NCBI GenBank assembly: GCA_964471915.1
Contig: CAYYID010000017.1
Location: forward strand, 1-64,000
From: JAIEPW01 sp964471915
GTDB taxonomy: Bacteria > Acidobacteriota > Terriglobia > Bryobacterales > Bryobacteraceae
DNA: 64,000 nt
Direction: 5' to 3'
In this document: positions 42,628-51,360 of the stretch, one piece after another
How the letters are laid out: each line of letters opens with the position of its first letter
How positions within the stretch are numbered: position 1 is the stretch's first letter
The notes under the pieces: generated by a model
Databases searched by the model: none
The model's input: only the letters and a program-made list of their open reading frames with translations
Told to the model about the DNA's origin: nothing
Program-made: the position numbers and the translations under genes

Positions 42628-45600
42628 ATGCGACGCCTCCTCTGGATCCTCACTCTGCCGCTGCTCGCCCAGGGACCCCGCGAACCCTCCTGGGACGTCA
42701 CCAAGACCCGCGGCGATGTCCGCGCCATCGACTTCACGACATCCGAGGGCACCTGGATGTCCTCGCAGCTTTCGCCCGACGGCCAGTGGATCGTGTTCGA
42801 CCTGCTCGCCCACGTCTACCGCGTGCCCGCGGCGGGCGGCCAGGCGCAATGCCTCACCCAGGCGAGCGGCGCCGCACTGAACTTCCATCCGCGCTACTCA
42901 CCCGACGGCAAGTTCATCGCGTTCATCACGGACCGCGGCGGCCAGAACAACTTGTGGATCATGAACGCCGACGGCTCGAACCCCAAAGCAGTCTTCACCA
43001 ACCGCGATGTCCGCGCCTTCGAACCCGCCTGGACCCCGGACAGCCAGTACATCCTGGTCCGCCGCCAGGGCATGGGCGAAGGCGGCACGTCCGGCATCTG
43101 GATGTATCACAAGGACGGCGGCGAGGGCGTCGAGGTGATCGGCCGCGACCAGCGCGGCGCGGCATGGCCTTCGGTCTCCGCCGACGGCCGGTACGTCTAT
43201 TTCCACGCCACCACCTGCGATGGCCGCGCCTCCGGCCAGCAGGATTCCGTGCAGGGTTGCCAGCAGGTGAAGCGCGTGGAACTGAAGTCCGGCTCAGTCG
43301 ACGACGTCACGTCGGGTTCGAACCAGCAGCAGTCGCGAGCGTCCTCGGGCGGCGGCATGGCGCCCGAAGCGTCGCCCGACGGCAAGTGGCTGGCCTTCGC
43401 CCGGCGGATCCCCGACGGCACCGTTTCGTACAAGGGCCACAAGTTCGGACCGCGCACCGCGCTGTGGCTCCGCGAACTGGCCACGGGCCGCGAGCGCGTG
43501 GCGATGGATCCGATCGAGCAGGATATGGCCGAGGGCATGAAGACCTGGCGCGTCCTGCCCGGCTATAGCTGGACGCCGGACTCGAAGTCCATCTTCATCT
43601 CGCAGGGCGGCAAGCTCCGCAAACTCGATGTCGCGAGCGGCGCCGTCGCGGCCATTCCCTTCACCGCGCGCGTCGAGCGTTCCATCTCGGGGCAGGCGTA
43701 CAAGAGCATCCCGATGGCCGAAGGTCCGGTGGAGATGCGCTTCGCGCGCTGGCACACGGCGTCGCCCGACGGAAGGACCCTTGCGTTCCAGGCCTTCGGC
43801 AAAGTCTACATCCAGGAGCTGCCCTCCGGCGCTCCGCGGCGCCTGACGAACACGGGCCGGGACATCACCGAGTACGCGCCGGCGTGGTCACCCGACGGCC
43901 GCGCCATCGCCTTCACCACCTGGAGCGAGAAGACGGGCGGCGCGGTGTGGCGCGCGACGCCGGGTTCCGCCGCGCTCACGCAGTTGAGCGCCGAATCCGC
44001 CGAGTACCTGAACCCGGCCTGGAGCCCCGACGGCGCTACGATTGTCGTCTCGCGGGGCGCGGGCGAGAGCTACCGCGGGCGCACGTGGTCCGCCAATCCG
44101 CACTACGAGCTCGTCGGCCTTTCCGCCGCCGCCGGACCGGCAAAGCCGCTGGTCACCGTGAAGGCATTCGGCGGACGCCGCAGCGTGGTTCAGGCGTCCT
44201 TCGGGCCGGAAGGCCGGCTCTTCTACCCCGAGCCGCGCGCGCAGCGCGGCGAAGGGCAAGGGCAGCGCGGGCAGAACGTGGTCGAACTCGTCTCCGTGCG
44301 CGCCGATGGCAGCGACCGCCGTGTCCACATGACTTTCCAGTTCGCCGATGAGGCGGCCGTTTCGCCCGACGGCAAGTGGGTGGCGTTCCAGGAAGGCGAC
44401 AACGTGTACCTGACGCCCTTCGCCTGGAACGGCACCGGCGGCACGCCGCTCGCGGGCGACAAGAAGAAGGGCAAATTCCCGGTCACCGCGGTGAGCAAGG
44501 AAGGCGGCATGTTCGTCCACTGGCGCGACGCGGCGACGCTCGAATACGGCAGCGGCAACCTCTACGCGACCCACAAGGCCGGGTCCGGCGAGACGACGTC
44601 CGCGAAGATTACGCTCACCATGCCGCGCGCCGTGCCCGCCGGATCCGTCGCCCTGACCGGCGCGCGGATTGTGACCCTCGAGAACCGCAAGGTCATCGAG
44701 CAAGGGACCGTGGTCGTCAAGGCGGGGCGCATCGCCTGCGTCGGGGAGTGCTCTACCACCGGGGTGGATCGCGTGATCGACGCCCGGGGCAAGACAATCA
44801 TCCCGGGCTGGATCGACATGCACGCGCACCACCACCGCGAGTACTCGGGCATCCTGCCGGAACACAACTTCGAGTCCGCGTCGTACCTCGCCTACGGGGT
44901 CACGACGACGCTCGACAACTCCATGTGGTCGCAGATTGTGTTCCCCGAAGCCGAAATGGTCGAGGCCGGGATGGTGATCGGGCCGCGTATGTTCTCCACC
45001 GGCGATCCGCTGTACCGCGGCGACGGTCCCCGGCAGAATGAACTCACCACTTACGACGTCACGGAGGCCAACGTCAACCGCCTGGCCAATTGGGGCGCGA
45101 CGTCCATGAAGCAGTACCTGCAACCGCGCCGCGACCAGCGCCAGTGGGTCTCCGAGGCCGCCCGCAAGCGCGGCGTGATGGTGACCGCCGAAGGCGATTC
45201 GCTCGAATACAACATCGGCATGATGCTCGACGGCCAGACCGGCTGGGAGCATCCCATGAGTTACGCGCCGCTGTATTCCGACGCCGCGAAGTTCTTCGGC
45301 CTCGCCAAAGCCGTGTACTCTCCCACCTTCATCGTCGGCGGCGCCGGCCCCTGGAACGAAGAATACTTCTGGCAGGAGTCCGACGTCTGGAAGGACGAGA
45401 AGGCGCGGCGCTGGCTCCCCTGGCGGCAGTTGATCCCGCATACGCGGCGGCGGATTCTGCGTCCGGTCACCGATTACAGCTTCCCGATGATCGCCCAGGG
45501 CCTGGCCGACATCGTGGCGCAGGGCGGCTACGGCGCCATCGGCTCGCACGGGCAGCAGCATGGCATCGGGTCGCATTGGGAGGTCTGGATGGCTGCCTCC

Positions 45601-45912
45601 GCCATGGGGCCGATGGGCGCGCTCGAAGTAGCCAGCGTGCATGGCGCGCATTTCCTCGGCGCGTCCAAGGACCTCGGAACGATTTCGGCCGGCAAACTCG
45701 GCGACCTGATGATCCTCGACGCGAATCCGCTCGACAACATCCGCAACACGGCCAAGATCGCCTGGGTAATGAAAGCCGGGCGCCTGTGGGAGGCGTCCAC
45801 GATGGACGAAGTCTGGCCCGAGAAGAAGCCGTTCGGAGAGTACTACTGGGTGGACAAGGACGCCCTCCGCTCCGACGACCGTCCCACGGACTGGTTCGAC
45901 CGGCGGCGCTGA
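42628..45912 (+). CDS. secreted PD40 beta-propeller/amidohydrolase fusion
   Basis: A 1094-residue exported enzyme. A short signal peptide (MRRLLWILTLPLLAQ) is followed by TolB-like WD40/PD40 repeats over about residues 30-640, with SPDG(R/K) at blade ends repeatedly visible. From about 670 (GSVALTGARIVTLENRKVIEQGTVVVKAGRIACV) begins an amidohydrolase-superfamily domain. It has the metal-binding HAHHH near 730, IGSHGQQHGIG near 975 and an Asp-containing end (KLGDLMILDANPL). Such fusions occur in Acidobacteria and Bacteroidetes and are thought to hydrolyse imidazolone or prolyl-type substrates outside the cell; the substrate is not known. The propeller may bind peptides. ATG 42628 is chosen because it gives a signal peptide. 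A perfect TATAAT at 42612-42617 lies 10 bases upstream. Confidence 0.9.
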   Translation: MRRLLWILTLPLLAQGPREPSWDVTKTRGDVRAIDFTTSEGTWMSSQLSPDGQWIVFDLLAHVYRVPAAGGQAQCLTQASGAALNFHPRYSPDGKFIAFITDRGGQNNLWIMNADGSNPKAVFTNRDVRAFEPAWTPDSQYILVRRQGMGEGGTSGIWMYHKDGGEGVEVIGRDQRGAAWPSVSADGRYVYFHATTCDGRASGQQDSVQGCQQVKRVELKSGSVDDVTSGSNQQQSRASSGGGMAPEASPDGKWLAFARRIPDGTVSYKGHKFGPRTALWLRELATGRERVAMDPIEQDMAEGMKTWRVLPGYSWTPDSKSIFISQGGKLRKLDVASGAVAAIPFTARVERSISGQAYKSIPMAEGPVEMRFARWHTASPDGRTLAFQAFGKVYIQELPSGAPRRLTNTGRDITEYAPAWSPDGRAIAFTTWSEKTGGAVWRATPGSAALTQLSAESAEYLNPAWSPDGATIVVSRGAGESYRGRTWSANPHYELVGLSAAAGPAKPLVTVKAFGGRRSVVQASFGPEGRLFYPEPRAQRGEGQGQRGQNVVELVSVRADGSDRRVHMTFQFADEAAVSPDGKWVAFQEGDNVYLTPFAWNGTGGTPLAGDKKKGKFPVTAVSKEGGMFVHWRDAATLEYGSGNLYATHKAGSGETTSAKITLTMPRAVPAGSVALTGARIVTLENRKVIEQGTVVVKAGRIACVGECSTTGVDRVIDARGKTIIPGWIDMHAHHHREYSGILPEHNFESASYLAYGVTTTLDNSMWSQIVFPEAEMVEAGMVIGPRMFSTGDPLYRGDGPRQNELTTYDVTEANVNRLANWGATSMKQYLQPRRDQRQWVSEAARKRGVMVTAEGDSLEYNIGMMLDGQTGWEHPMSYAPLYSDAAKFFGLAKAVYSPTFIVGGAGPWNEEYFWQESDVWKDEKARRWLPWRQLIPHTRRRILRPVTDYSFPMIAQGLADIVAQGGYGAIGSHGQQHGIGSHWEVWMAASAMGPMGALEVASVHGAHFLGASKDLGTISAGKLGDLMILDANPLDNIRNTAKIAWVMKAGRLWEASTMDEVWPEKKPFGEYYWVDKDALRSDDRPTDWFDRRR

Positions 45913-45918
45913 ACCGCA

Positions 45919-46518
45919 ATGACACTCCGAGAATTGCCGGACGGGAGCGTCGAGATCGAGTCGCGGTGGATCCCGCGCGAGAAGCGCGGGAAGTACTGCC
46001 TGCTGTTCTCGTTGTTTGCCGCCGCCGGCATGACGATCCTGTTCCAGCCGCCGCTGACCCCTTCTCTCGCCTGGGTAACGCCGGTGTACTGCTGGGCGGT
46101 GCTCACCTACGCCGGCGCCGCCGTGTCCTGCAACGCCACCACCGTCCGTGCGAACCATGCGAGGTTGGAATGGACACAAGGCCCGTTGCCCTGGCGGCCC
46201 CGGCGCGCGGCGTCCGCGCGAAACATAGCGGCGATTCTGGCGGGCAGCGTCAGCCGGTCCAAGCGCCTCAAGGCGGACTACGGCCTCGGGGTGCGCAAGC
46301 AAAACGGCAAGCGGCTCGGCGTTCTCGCGAACCTCGAGACCCGGGCCCAGGCGGAGAGCCTTGCCGGGTCGCTCGCCGCGCGGCTCGGCGTTCCCGTCGA
46401 GCGGGAACAGGTGCGGGATCCGGAGAAGGTTACGACGGGCGCCGTTCTCGCCGTTGGGGCGGCGCTGCTCGGGGTCTATCTCGCCCTCATCTGGGTCCTC
46501 AACAAAACGACCGGTTAG
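45919..46518 (+). CDS. small inner-membrane protein
   Basis: A 199-residue protein with two hydrophobic segments near residues 27-45 and 51-68 and a third at the C-terminus (about 172-193). A cytosolic basic middle (RSKRLKADYGLGVRKQNGKR) lies between. No domain is recognised. It starts six bases after the amidohydrolase stop and is probably co-transcribed with it. Confidence 0.7.
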   Translation: MTLRELPDGSVEIESRWIPREKRGKYCLLFSLFAAAGMTILFQPPLTPSLAWVTPVYCWAVLTYAGAAVSCNATTVRANHARLEWTQGPLPWRPRRAASARNIAAILAGSVSRSKRLKADYGLGVRKQNGKRLGVLANLETRAQAESLAGSLAARLGVPVEREQVRDPEKVTTGAVLAVGAALLGVYLALIWVLNKTTG

Positions 46519-46568
46519 CGCCCCGCACCGGCCGGTGACCATCGCCGCCCGTGCGCGTCCAAACTCCC

Positions 46569-46877
46569 ATGCGGTGGCTGGCTCCGGCGGTGCTCGCGGC
46601 GTTCGTCTGGTGCACGGCCGTCAGTTCCTTCGCCAAGCCGTGCCCGGCCCCGCCCGCGTGTCCGAAATCCAAGACGGCGCCGCAGCCTAAGTCCAACTCC
46701 TGCGACCTGCTTCCGACGGATCCCCGGGATCCGGACCCGGACCTCGTCCCCATCGGCGAAGCGCCGCTCTCCGGGCCCGCCCGGCCCCTTCCGCCGCCGC
46801 CTGAAACCGGGCGCATCCGCGACCGCGGCTCCGGGGGCCGGCCGCTCCTCAAGTTCCTTCACATCCTGCGGATTTAG
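46569..46877 (+). CDS. small secreted Pro/Cys-rich protein (tentative)
   Basis: A 102-residue protein with a plausible signal peptide (RWLAPAVLAAFVWCTAVSSFA), then Cys and Pro-rich sequence (KPCPAPPACPKSK, DLLPTDPRDPDPD). The rest is disordered and ends with a basic, hydrophobic tail. No homologue type is known. Start could be GTG 46551. It may be a real small exported protein or chance coding. Confidence 0.4.
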   Translation: MRWLAPAVLAAFVWCTAVSSFAKPCPAPPACPKSKTAPQPKSNSCDLLPTDPRDPDPDLVPIGEAPLSGPARPLPPPPETGRIRDRGSGGRPLLKFLHILRI

Positions 46878-46932
46878 AAGACGCGACGCCACGCGTGTGT
46901 CTTCGAAATTCACTTGAGAAAAGGACTTCTAA

Positions 46933-47499
46933 ATGTTGCAAACATTGACTATTGCGGCTCTGCTCGCGCAGAGCCCGTACACGGTTGCCCCGCGCAACTA
47001 CCGGCTCGAGTTCGAAAACGACCAGGTGGTGATCTCCCGGGCGAGCTTCCAGCCCGGGGACAAACTCCCGGTGCACGAGCATCCGCCGTTGCCGGTGGTC
47101 TACGTGTACCTGACCGACGGAGGATCCATGCTCTTCTGGCACAAGGAGGGCGAACCGGCGGGACGGCCGGCGGTGAAGGCCGGCTCGTTCCGGTTCCACC
47201 GCGGGGTGACGGAAACCCACGAGGTGAGCTACCTCGGCGATCAGCCGAGCGAGTACCTGCGGGTGGAATGGAAGCTCGACCGGGAGCTGTTTCCCCGAGG
47301 CGATGTCCGGCGGCGGTTCGATGACGAGCGGCCGCTCGAGCACGGCCCGTTGCGCGTCACTCGTTGCCGCGAAACCTGCGAAACGCCCTCTGGCGGCGCG
47401 GTGGTTGTATCTTTCGAGGAGCGGGCCGCCCGGTGGCGCGCTCCCGGAGAGCCGATGCCGTTTCTCTCGGGCCACCGCTTGGTGATCGAGAAGCGGTGA
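46933..47499 (+). CDS. secreted cupin-like protein
   Basis: A 188-residue protein with a short hydrophobic N-terminus (MLQTLTIAALLAQ). Its cupin-like beta barrel has the first metal motif GDKLPVHEHPPLPVVYVYLTDG near residues 45-64 (His-x-His). The second motif is partial (RFHRGVTETHEVSY). The tail has two cysteines (RCRETCETP). Members often store or process small metal-bound ligands; function unknown. A strong hairpin follows the stop. Confidence 0.8.
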   Translation: MLQTLTIAALLAQSPYTVAPRNYRLEFENDQVVISRASFQPGDKLPVHEHPPLPVVYVYLTDGGSMLFWHKEGEPAGRPAVKAGSFRFHRGVTETHEVSYLGDQPSEYLRVEWKLDRELFPRGDVRRRFDDERPLEHGPLRVTRCRETCETPSGGAVVVSFEERAARWRAPGEPMPFLSGHRLVIEKR

Positions 47500-47504
47500 A
47501 CCGA

Positions 47505-47534
47505 AGCCGGCGGACCCTTCGGGGTCCGCCGGCT
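47505..47534. terminator. bidirectional hairpin between cupin and cysK-like genes
   Basis: AGCCGGCGGACCC and GGGTCCGCCGGCT form a perfect 13-base stem with a TTCG tetraloop, six bases past the cupin stop and between convergent genes. No T-run follows in either direction, but the stem is strong enough to block read-through. Confidence 0.7.
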
Positions 47535-47585
47535 GATTCGACAGGCGACGGCCGCGCAAGAAGATCATTACCGGCGACCGCAGGT

Positions 47586-48629
47586 CTACCGCATTCCCGC
47601 GTCACACGCCGCGCACACCCGGCCGCTGGTCTCGAATCCCGTGATCTCGATGTCGCAGCTCCGGTATCCAGGCCGTACGTTCTGCTCGTGGAACAGGTCC
47701 GTGCTCAGATACTTCTTGTTGCTGTCGCAGAGTACGGTCACCACCGTGGCGTCGCCGCCCAGCTCTTCCAGGATCTCGAGCGCCCCCAGGAAGTTCGCTC
47801 CCGAGGAGATCCCGACGGCGAAGCCCGCGTGCGCCAGCTTGCGCGCCATCAGAATGGCGTCGCCATCGGAGACCTGCACGATCCGGTCCAGCGCGCTGAG
47901 GTCCACGATGGCGGGAATGAACTCGTCCGAGATCCCCTGAATCCGGTGTTGGCCCACCTTGTGCCCCGTGGAGAGCGTCGGCGATTCCAGGGGCTCCAGC
48001 GGATGGACGCGCACGCCGGGGCGCCGCGCCTTCAGATAACGGCCCACGCCCATCACGGTGCCGCCCGTGCCGACCCCGGCCACGAACGCATCCGGCTGTT
48101 TCCCCGCAGCTTCGAGCTGCATCCAGATCTCGGGCCCGGTGCGGGATTCGTGGGCGCGGACGTTCGCGGGATTGGCGAACTGCTGCGGCAGAAAGGTGCG
48201 CGGATCCCGGGCCGCGGCCTCCTCGGCGAGGCGAATGGACCCGAGGAACCCGCCCTGGGCGCGCGACACGGGTACGATGCCCGCGCCAAAGCCTTCAATG
48301 AGCGCCACGCGCTCCTGCGACATCCAGTCCGGCATGAAGATGGTCACCGGATGGCCGAGGGCGCGGCCCAGCGCCGCGAACGAGATCCCGGTGTTGCCGC
48401 TGGTGGCTTCGAGAATCGTATCGCCGGGTTGAATCGACCCGTCGCGGTACGCCTGCTCGAGGATGTGCAGCGCCATGCGGTCCTTGATGGAGCCGGTCAT
48501 GTTGAGGGATTCGATCTTGGCGTAGATGCGCCTCGGCCGTCCACGATACGTAAAGTCGAAAGCGGCCAGCGGGGTGTTGCCGATCAGGCGTTCCAGAGCC
48601 ACGAGCCGCTGGCGGACTTGGGGCAGCAT
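47586..48629 (-). CDS. cysteine-synthase/CBS family PLP enzyme
   Basis: A 347-residue pyridoxal-phosphate enzyme of the CysK/CysM/CBS group. It has IGNTPLAAF near residue 16, the PLP Lys in MTGSIKDRMA near 49, ATSGNTGIS near 74, and the PLP phosphate loop VGTGGTVMGVG near 180. SSGAN near 273 is followed by a C-terminal extension ending in CAACDAG (CxxC). The family makes cysteine from O-acetylserine or cystathionine from homocysteine; which reaction cannot be decided. The extra CxxC tail is unusual. Confidence 0.88.
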   Translation of the reverse strand: MLPQVRQRLVALERLIGNTPLAAFDFTYRGRPRRIYAKIESLNMTGSIKDRMALHILEQAYRDGSIQPGDTILEATSGNTGISFAALGRALGHPVTIFMPDWMSQERVALIEGFGAGIVPVSRAQGGFLGSIRLAEEAAARDPRTFLPQQFANPANVRAHESRTGPEIWMQLEAAGKQPDAFVAGVGTGGTVMGVGRYLKARRPGVRVHPLEPLESPTLSTGHKVGQHRIQGISDEFIPAIVDLSALDRIVQVSDGDAILMARKLAHAGFAVGISSGANFLGALEILEELGGDATVVTVLCDSNKKYLSTDLFHEQNVRPGYRSCDIEITGFETSGRVCAACDAGMR

Positions 48630-48704
48630 TTGCAGATAGTGTAGCGAGACGCCGCTCCGTCTGCTCCGGGCCGCGGGCGCTCACGGTTCTGAGATACTCA
48701 GGCG

Positions 48705-49691
48705 ATGCGAGCCCTCCTGCTGTTGCCGCTGCTCCCGGCGGCCCTGATCGCGCAGCGCCAGTCCTTCGATACCTACACCTACCCCGCGCCCGCCGGATAT
48801 CAGATGCGCGAGACGGCAAACTTCGTCGAATGGTCGCGCATCAATCAGGAGAAGCGGTATTACTGCCAGATCGGCCTGTACCGGGCGCAGAACTCGGTGG
48901 GCACGGCCGCGCAGGATATCGAAGCCGAATGGAAGGCCGCCGTGGCGCGCAGCTTTCAGCCGCGCGGCGAGGCGCAGACCCGGCCCCTGCCTCTGCCGGC
49001 GAACCAGGACAGCATCGTCCGGATGGCGGAAACGAAGGACAGCCTGGGAAATCCGGCGGTGACCACGCTGTTTGTCGTACGCTCCGGCGGGCGTTACGCC
49101 GGGGTGCTCTTCAATGTCCCGAACGAGGCGGCCTTCAACGCCTGCTATGCGGACGCCATGGCGGTCGCCGGCGGACTCCAGTGGAGCGCTGCGCCCGTTG
49201 CGCCCCCGCCCACCGCAACGCCGGCTGGCGCGCCGGCCACGGTCACCGCCGTGCCCGGAACGGTCCAAGGCTCCTGGGAGCGAGTGATCGTTACCCAACC
49301 GCCGACGCGCTACAACCCCATCACCCGGATGTGGGAGCACGACTACGCGGGCGCGCTGAACCAGTTCCGCCAGGTCCATCGCTGGCAGTTCGCGGCGAAC
49401 GGCGAGTACGTGCGCGAACTCGACGCCGAGAGCTTCAACCGTTCCACGCGGAGCCGCGTCATCGAGCGCGGGCGCTACACGGCGGCGGGCGGAGTCATCC
49501 AGTTGCGGCCTGCCGACCAGCGCGAAGGCACCGGGCCGCGCGGGCAGGATCCGCCTTTGACGGCGAAGCCGGCGCCCGCGCCGTACGCGGTGCGGTTCTC
49601 CCTTGGGGAGCATCCGCAATACAAAGACTCGGCGGGCCTGCAGATCCAGGAGCAGGACGGTTCCTGGACCACGTTCCGGCCGGCGCGGTAG
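48705..49691 (+). CDS. secreted protein of unknown function
   Basis: A 328-residue protein with a signal peptide (MRALLLLPLLPAALIAQ). The N-terminal half (about 20-165) resembles a sensor-like domain; a Pro/Ala/Thr linker at about 165-185 separates it from a C-terminal domain of strands (WEHDYAGALNQFRQVHRWQFAANGEYVRELD). No family is recognised. It is divergent from the cysK-like gene. Confidence 0.7.
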   Translation: MRALLLLPLLPAALIAQRQSFDTYTYPAPAGYQMRETANFVEWSRINQEKRYYCQIGLYRAQNSVGTAAQDIEAEWKAAVARSFQPRGEAQTRPLPLPANQDSIVRMAETKDSLGNPAVTTLFVVRSGGRYAGVLFNVPNEAAFNACYADAMAVAGGLQWSAAPVAPPPTATPAGAPATVTAVPGTVQGSWERVIVTQPPTRYNPITRMWEHDYAGALNQFRQVHRWQFAANGEYVRELDAESFNRSTRSRVIERGRYTAAGGVIQLRPADQREGTGPRGQDPPLTAKPAPAPYAVRFSLGEHPQYKDSAGLQIQEQDGSWTTFRPAR

Positions 49692-49695
49692 CGCG

Positions 49696-50682
49696 TCAGC
49701 CCAGGGCGACCGTCTGGCCGATTTCCTTCACCGCCACCCGCTCCGGGCGGCTGCGAGCCGCGTTGACAAAGCGCTCGATGGGCTCGCGGTAATGCTCGCG
49801 TGAAAGCTCGAAGGTCTGGTGGTGCACCGGCAGGAAGATCTCCGCGCCGGCCTCGTTGCCCATCCGCCAGGCCTGCTCGGGCGTGCAGTGGTAGCGGATC
49901 CAGGGATCGTAAGCGCCGATGGGCATGATGGCAAGATCGATCCCCCGCGCGGACTTGAGCTGCCGGAACGCGTGCGTGTCGGCGGTATCGCCGCCGAACA
50001 GCACCCGGCGTCCGCCCGCTTCGATGACGTAGCCGTTGTAGCCGCGGTAGGTGTCGGTGCGCATGCGCGCGCCCCAGTGGTTCACCTCGACGGCGCGCAC
50101 CGAGACGCCGCCCACGCGAGCCTCCTCGTTCCAGCGGAGTTCACGCACCGATGCGTAGCGGGCCGGGCGCAGCAGATCCGCCGTCTGCCACGCGGTGACC
50201 ACTGCGGTGCCAGAGTTCTCGAGGGCGCGCAGGCTCGGGATGTCGAAGTGATCCATGTGCGCGTGCGAGAGCAGGATCAGGTCGATCTTCGGCAGTGCCG
50301 CGAGGTCCAGCGCCGGAGCGGTGCGCCGCTTCAGGCCCAGCGTCACCGGACCGATGGAGAGGCCGCAGCGTTCGCTGAACACCGGATCCGTCAGGATGGT
50401 GACGCCGTCCATCTTGAGCAACGCGGTCGAATGACCCAGCCAGGCCGCGTAGACGCCGGAGTCCTTCCACGAATGCCAGTCGGGTTGGTGCGGGGGCGGC
50501 GCGATCATGCGGCGCATCTCGCGCGTGTACTGCTGCCAGAACCCGGGAGCAGCGCGATAGATGAGCGCCGCAGCGGTGCCTGTGGCCGCCACGCCCGCGC
50601 CGGCCATCCACGCGCGGCGCCGGGCCTTCTCCGAGTGGTGCCCGCTACCAGCCGAACCGCTCTTCGCGCCAGGGATCGCCAT
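49696..50682 (-). CDS. MBL-fold hydrolase, NAPE-PLD/RomA-like
   Basis: A 328-residue membrane-anchored metallo-hydrolase. A helix near residues 22-40 (RAWMAGAGVAATGTAAALIY) precedes WLGHSTALLKMDG. The metal motif LSHAHMDHFD (HxHxDH) is intact, followed by FGGDTADTH and PVHHQTFEL, typical of NAPE-hydrolysing phospholipase D-like proteins. It acts on lipid-like or phosphodiester substrates. The ATG at 50682 overlaps the preceding molybdopterin gene by 38 bases; a later start is possible. Confidence 0.87.
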   Translation of the reverse strand: MAIPGAKSGSAGSGHHSEKARRRAWMAGAGVAATGTAAALIYRAAPGFWQQYTREMRRMIAPPPHQPDWHSWKDSGVYAAWLGHSTALLKMDGVTILTDPVFSERCGLSIGPVTLGLKRRTAPALDLAALPKIDLILLSHAHMDHFDIPSLRALENSGTAVVTAWQTADLLRPARYASVRELRWNEEARVGGVSVRAVEVNHWGARMRTDTYRGYNGYVIEAGGRRVLFGGDTADTHAFRQLKSARGIDLAIMPIGAYDPWIRYHCTPEQAWRMGNEAGAEIFLPVHHQTFELSREHYREPIERFVNAARSRPERVAVKEIGQTVALG

Positions 50683-51295
50683 GCTTGTGGTATCCGTTCC
50701 GCTCCCAGAACCCGTCTTTGTCCTCGGCGAGGAACTCCACGCCCGCGAGCCACTTTGCGCTCTTCCAGGCATACAGCCTCGGAACGATCAGCCGCGCCGG
50801 TCCGCCGTGCTCCGGGGTCAGCGCTTCGCCGTCGTGCGCGATCGCCACCAGCGCGTCCTCCGCCAGCAGGTCCTCCACCGGCAGATTCGTCGTCCACCCA
50901 TAATCATAGCCGTAGGCCAGGGCGAAGCGTGCGTCCGGACGCAGGCCGCCGGCGAGTTCGACGAGCACGCGGGTCGAGACGCCCTCCCAGACGTTCGCGA
51001 GCCGCGACCAGCGGGTGACGCAATGAAAGTCCGCATAGACCCGCACCCGCGGCAGTTGCTGGAACTCCTGCCAGGTGAACTCGATGGGCCGGTGCACCAG
51101 GCCGAACATGCCGAGCTTCCAGGTCGCGAGGTCGAGGGACGGCGCGCCGGAAGCGTCGAGCACCGGCCATTTCAAGGTCCGCGACTGGCCGGGCGGGATC
51201 CGGTTGCCGCGCAGGGTATCGGGACTGACGATCACGCCGTCCGGCGGCGCCGGGGTCCGGTCCGTCTGGGTCTTGGAACTGTCCATGCCGAACAT
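50645..51295 (-). CDS. molybdopterin-dependent (sulfite-oxidase-fold) oxidoreductase
   Basis: A 216-residue protein of the YedY/sulfite-oxidase-like Moco family. The Mo-ligating Cys lies in YADFHCVTRWS near residue 93. GVSTRVLVELAG, the HGGPARLIVPRLYAWKSAKWL segment and GYHKHGDPW are characteristic. Start is Met1 or Met4. It precedes the MBL gene with an overlap, so both are probably co-expressed. Electron partner unknown. Confidence 0.88.
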   Translation of the reverse strand: MFGMDSSKTQTDRTPAPPDGVIVSPDTLRGNRIPPGQSRTLKWPVLDASGAPSLDLATWKLGMFGLVHRPIEFTWQEFQQLPRVRVYADFHCVTRWSRLANVWEGVSTRVLVELAGGLRPDARFALAYGYDYGWTTNLPVEDLLAEDALVAIAHDGEALTPEHGGPARLIVPRLYAWKSAKWLAGVEFLAEDKDGFWERNGYHKHGDPWREERFGW

Positions 51296-51360
51296 ATTGG
51301 AGCTCTGCCGCTACTGGCTACAGATGCCGATGATCCTGTTTTAGACTCAGAAGACCCGCC

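Noticed and set aside
43888..46542. An 884-codon open frame antisense to the amidohydrolase
   Set aside because: Shadow of the real gene; no domain and a biased composition.
49696..50682. Loss of metal ligands in the second MBL protein
   Set aside because: Its HxHxDH motif (SHAHMDHFD) is intact.
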